From the NCBI GenBank assembly GCA_964546125.1, contig CAZJIS010000033.1, positions 1 to 18,472 of the forward strand: DNA of 18,472 nt, in the 5' to 3' direction. Of the stretch, positions 17,451-18,472 are shown piece after piece (the first letter of the stretch is position 1; each line of letters opens with the position of its first letter). This DNA comes from Phil1 sp964546125. GTDB lineage: Bacteria > Bacillota > Clostridia > Christensenellales > CAG-138. Made by a program: the position numbers and the translations under genes. The notes beneath the pieces were generated by a model. It had not been told where the DNA came from. It saw nothing but the letters and a program-made list of their open reading frames with translations, and made no database searches.

Positions 17451-17507
17451 TGTTTGTTCCTTTCCGCCGCTGCTGCGGGCCGCCTTATCGGCGCGGTGCG
17501 CGGGGGC

Positions 17508-17537
17508 AAATAAAAACGCCCCGCGAAAAACGAGGCG
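17508..17537 (-). terminator. Intrinsic terminator in the metK leader (expression platform)
   Basis: On the minus strand, stem CGCCTCG (17531-17537) pairs with CGGGGCG (17517-17523) around loop TTTTTCG and is followed by TTTTTATTT (17508-17516). It lies 16 nt after the riboswitch aptamer and 58 nt before the metK ATG, where a SAM-controlled terminator is expected. Confidence 0.88.
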
Positions 17538-17553
17538 CATAATGCTATGATCG

Positions 17554-17649
17554 CTCATCTTCCGGCAATGCCGCGGGATTTGGCACCTTGCGCTCTCGCG
17601 CAGGTTGCCGGGTTTCACAGGGCCCGTCCCCTCAACCGCTCTTGATAAG
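17554..17649 (-). ncRNA. SAM-I (S-box) riboswitch aptamer
   Basis: Minus-strand RNA carries the S-box core: CTTATCAAGAGCGGTTGAGG at the 5-prime end (17649 downward), then GGGCCCTGTGAAACCCGGC, CAACC with a hairpin TGCGC.GAGA.GCGCA, AGGTGCCAAATCC, and a final GCATTGCCGGAAGATGAG. P1 pairs CTTATC (17644-17649) with GATGAG (17554-17559), including one G-T pair. Known SAM-I elements bind SAM and promote termination upstream of methionine and SAM genes, and here the next gene is metK. The match is by eye but the conserved core is clear. Confidence 0.95.
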
Positions 17650-17673
17650 GCTGTATTCAATTTTGCAAGCGCT

Positions 17674-17702
17674 ATCATAACATAAAGCCGCCGGGCAGTC
17701 AA
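17674..17702 (-). promoter_or_regulatory. Promoter of metK
   Basis: On the minus strand TTGACT (17697-17702) and TATGAT (17674-17679) are separated by 17 nt, with TG one base before the -10 (extended -10). Predicted start is near 17667, which leaves the aptamer beginning about 18 nt into the transcript. Confidence 0.8.
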
Positions 17703-17714
17703 GTCCGGCGGTTT
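17685..17714 (-). terminator. Hairpin after the zinc-ribbon gene, likely terminator
   Basis: Ten-base-pair stem (17685-17694 with 17705-17714, one G-T pair) and a 10-nt loop, lying 43 nt after the stop of the minus-strand zinc-ribbon gene. The following tract is only CTTTATGTTATG, so termination may be partial. The stem and loop overlap the metK -35 region. Confidence 0.5.
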
Positions 17715-17757
17715 CGCATAAAATCAGATCCAAAAAGGGGGCGATCGCTTTAAAATG

Positions 17758-18177
17758 TTAGAAATAATAGGAAAAGTCGCCAAGGGATGCGCCCACGATC
17801 GACGCGAGGATGATGATCACGATGGCCGCGATCACGCCAATAAGCTGCCAAAGCAGCATCGCGCGGCTCAGGTTGCGGCGGTTGAGGTTGGTTCCGCTGC
17901 TAAAGGCCCACACGAGGGCGCAGATGAAGCCGACGAGCGGGAGGCCGAGCACGAAGATCATCCAGAAGAACTGACCTGTGCGCATGGGAAGCCCTGTGGG
18001 ATCCGCGGCGGGCACGCTCTGGTAGACAGGCGGCTGATAGGTCTGCTGCGGGGGTTGCTGGTATGCGGGGGGCGGCTGATATGCCGGGGGCGGCGCGGCC
18101 TCTTCGAGCCTGCTTCCGCAACCGACGCAGAAGCGAGTTCCCTGAGCGTTTTCGCTGCCGCAGTTTTGACAGGTCAT
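17758..18177 (-). CDS. Small zinc-ribbon membrane protein with Pro/Gln/Tyr-rich linker
   Basis: Protein of 139 residues. It begins with a zinc ribbon, CQNC (3-6) and CVGC (17-20), of the type found at the N-terminus of many small Bacillota membrane proteins. Residues about 28-60 are a low-complexity Pro/Gln/Tyr linker with PPPAYQ-type repeats. Two hydrophobic segments follow at about 70-92 and 109-131. The ribbon and linker are probably cytoplasmic. No function is known; similar proteins are annotated only as zinc-ribbon domain-containing. The start is the ATG at 18175-18177, preceded by a perfect AAGGAGGT 8 nt away. The frame is open further upstream to 18396, but that part has no ribosome site and overlaps the divergent gene. 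Confidence 0.85.
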   Translation of the reverse strand: MTCQNCGSENAQGTRFCVGCGSRLEEAAPPPAYQPPPAYQQPPQQTYQPPVYQSVPAADPTGLPMRTGQFFWMIFVLGLPLVGFICALVWAFSSGTNLNRRNLSRAMLLWQLIGVIAAIVIIILASIVGASLGDFSYYF

Positions 18178-18205
18178 AGGGCGATACCTCCTTGTTATTT
18201 GCCCC

Positions 18206-18214
18206 ATCATAACA
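18206..18214 (-). promoter_or_regulatory. Extended -10 promoter of the zinc-ribbon gene
   Basis: Minus-strand TGTTATGAT: TATGAT (18206-18211) preceded by TG with one base between. The -35 at 17-nt spacing is poor (TTCCGT), as is common with extended -10 promoters. Predicted start is about 20 nt before the ATG. Confidence 0.5.
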
Positions 18215-18242
18215 TAATTCGTCAAAATACGGAAGAGGATTG

Positions 18243-18272
18243 TGGACATTACGCGCGCACGTGATATATAAT
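18243..18272 (+). promoter_or_regulatory. Promoter of the last plus-strand gene
   Basis: TGGACA (18243-18248, five of six) and perfect TATAAT (18267-18272), spacing 18 nt; about 45 nt upstream of the ATG at 18317. Confidence 0.65.
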
Positions 18273-18316
18273 TATGAAGTAAAAACCACGACCTATAGTG
18301 AAAGGGATCAGTCAAT

Positions 18317-18472
18317 ATGCGCATGAAGCATTTTATATCGTTGCTGACTGCCGTGCTGCTTCTCGCGGCATTCGTGCTCACGCCCGTGCCGGGCATTGCG
18401 GATGCGGGCGATTATTCGGGCGGCAGCGATTATGGCGGCGGAAGCGATTGGGGCGGCGGAAGCGATTGGGGC
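18317..18472 (+). CDS. Exported Gly/Ser/Asp/Trp-repeat protein, cut by window edge
   Basis: Only the first 52 residues are visible. Residues 1-30 form a signal peptide (MRMK, then a hydrophobic run ISLLTAVLLLAAFVLTPV, with a possible cleavage near GIADA-G). It is followed by low-complexity repeats, GGSDY once and GGGSDW twice, running into the right edge. The open frame continues off the window. Such tracts often precede a membrane or catalytic domain in Clostridial proteins (for example Tim44-like or TPM-type proteins), but nothing here identifies the domain. AAAGGGA (18301-18307) lies 9 nt before the ATG at 18317; an alternative ATG at 18323 is too far from it. The gene is divergent from the zinc-ribbon gene, 139 bp apart. 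Confidence 0.7.
   Translation, partial: MRMKHFISLLTAVLLLAAFVLTPVPGIADAGDYSGGSDYGGGSDWGGGSDWG
18419..18472 (+). repeat. Tandem 18-bp coding repeat encoding GGGSDW
   Basis: A 15-nt degenerate unit (18419-18433, GGSDY) is followed by two identical 18-nt units (18434-18451 and 18452-18469). The repeat probably continues past the window edge. Confidence 0.8.

Noticed and set aside
17451..17702. N-terminal extension of MetK
   Set aside because: The extra 84 codons translate the riboswitch and terminator region. The ribosome site and the conserved N-terminus support the start at 17450.

Overview
This window looks like chromosome from a GC-rich member of the Clostridia (Bacillota). The grounds are Gram-positive-style AGGAGG ribosome sites, sigma-A-type promoters, a SAM-I riboswitch with intrinsic terminator ahead of metK, a YesM-type sensor kinase, a VanW protein, a DUF1015 protein and several lipoproteins. 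A Christensenellales-like or similar uncultured gut/anaerobe lineage would fit, but that is inference. No rRNA, tRNA, CRISPR array, transposase or phage gene was seen.

Layout. 1-1619 (minus): a YesM-family sensor histidine kinase cut by the left edge. 1620-1895: a divergent intergenic region with a promoter candidate in each direction. 1896-3557: a membrane-anchored metallophosphoesterase. 3651-5984: carbamate kinase (arcC) and a DUF1015 protein under a near-consensus promoter that overlaps the preceding stop codon. 6071-8228: an AEC-family permease and a PlsC-like acyltransferase with a zinc ribbon. 8342-13481: a tightly packed five-gene envelope operon (L,D-transpeptidase lipoprotein, SH3/VanX-like dipeptidase lipoprotein, small lipoprotein, MBOAT O-acyltransferase, AlgJ/AlgX-like SGNH protein). 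13555-16309: a VanW protein with a histone-H1-like cytoplasmic tail, then an EamA transporter. 16272-17702 (minus): metK with its SAM-I riboswitch leader. 17758-18177 (minus): a small zinc-ribbon membrane protein. 18317-end (plus): the start of a secreted Gly/Ser/Asp/Trp-repeat protein.

How the genes fit together. The centre (8.3-15.4 kb) is the most coherent block. It combines peptidoglycan peptide trimming, L,D-crosslinking, O-acylation of a wall or exopolysaccharide polymer, and a VanW protein. It resembles a cell-wall remodelling cassette rather than a classical vancomycin-resistance cluster: the VanX-like enzyme is an exported lipoprotein and no VanH, VanA, VanR or VanS is present. The flanking genes are housekeeping (SAM synthesis) or general metabolism and transport. 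No intergenic stretch exceeds 300 bases; the longest is 1620-1895.
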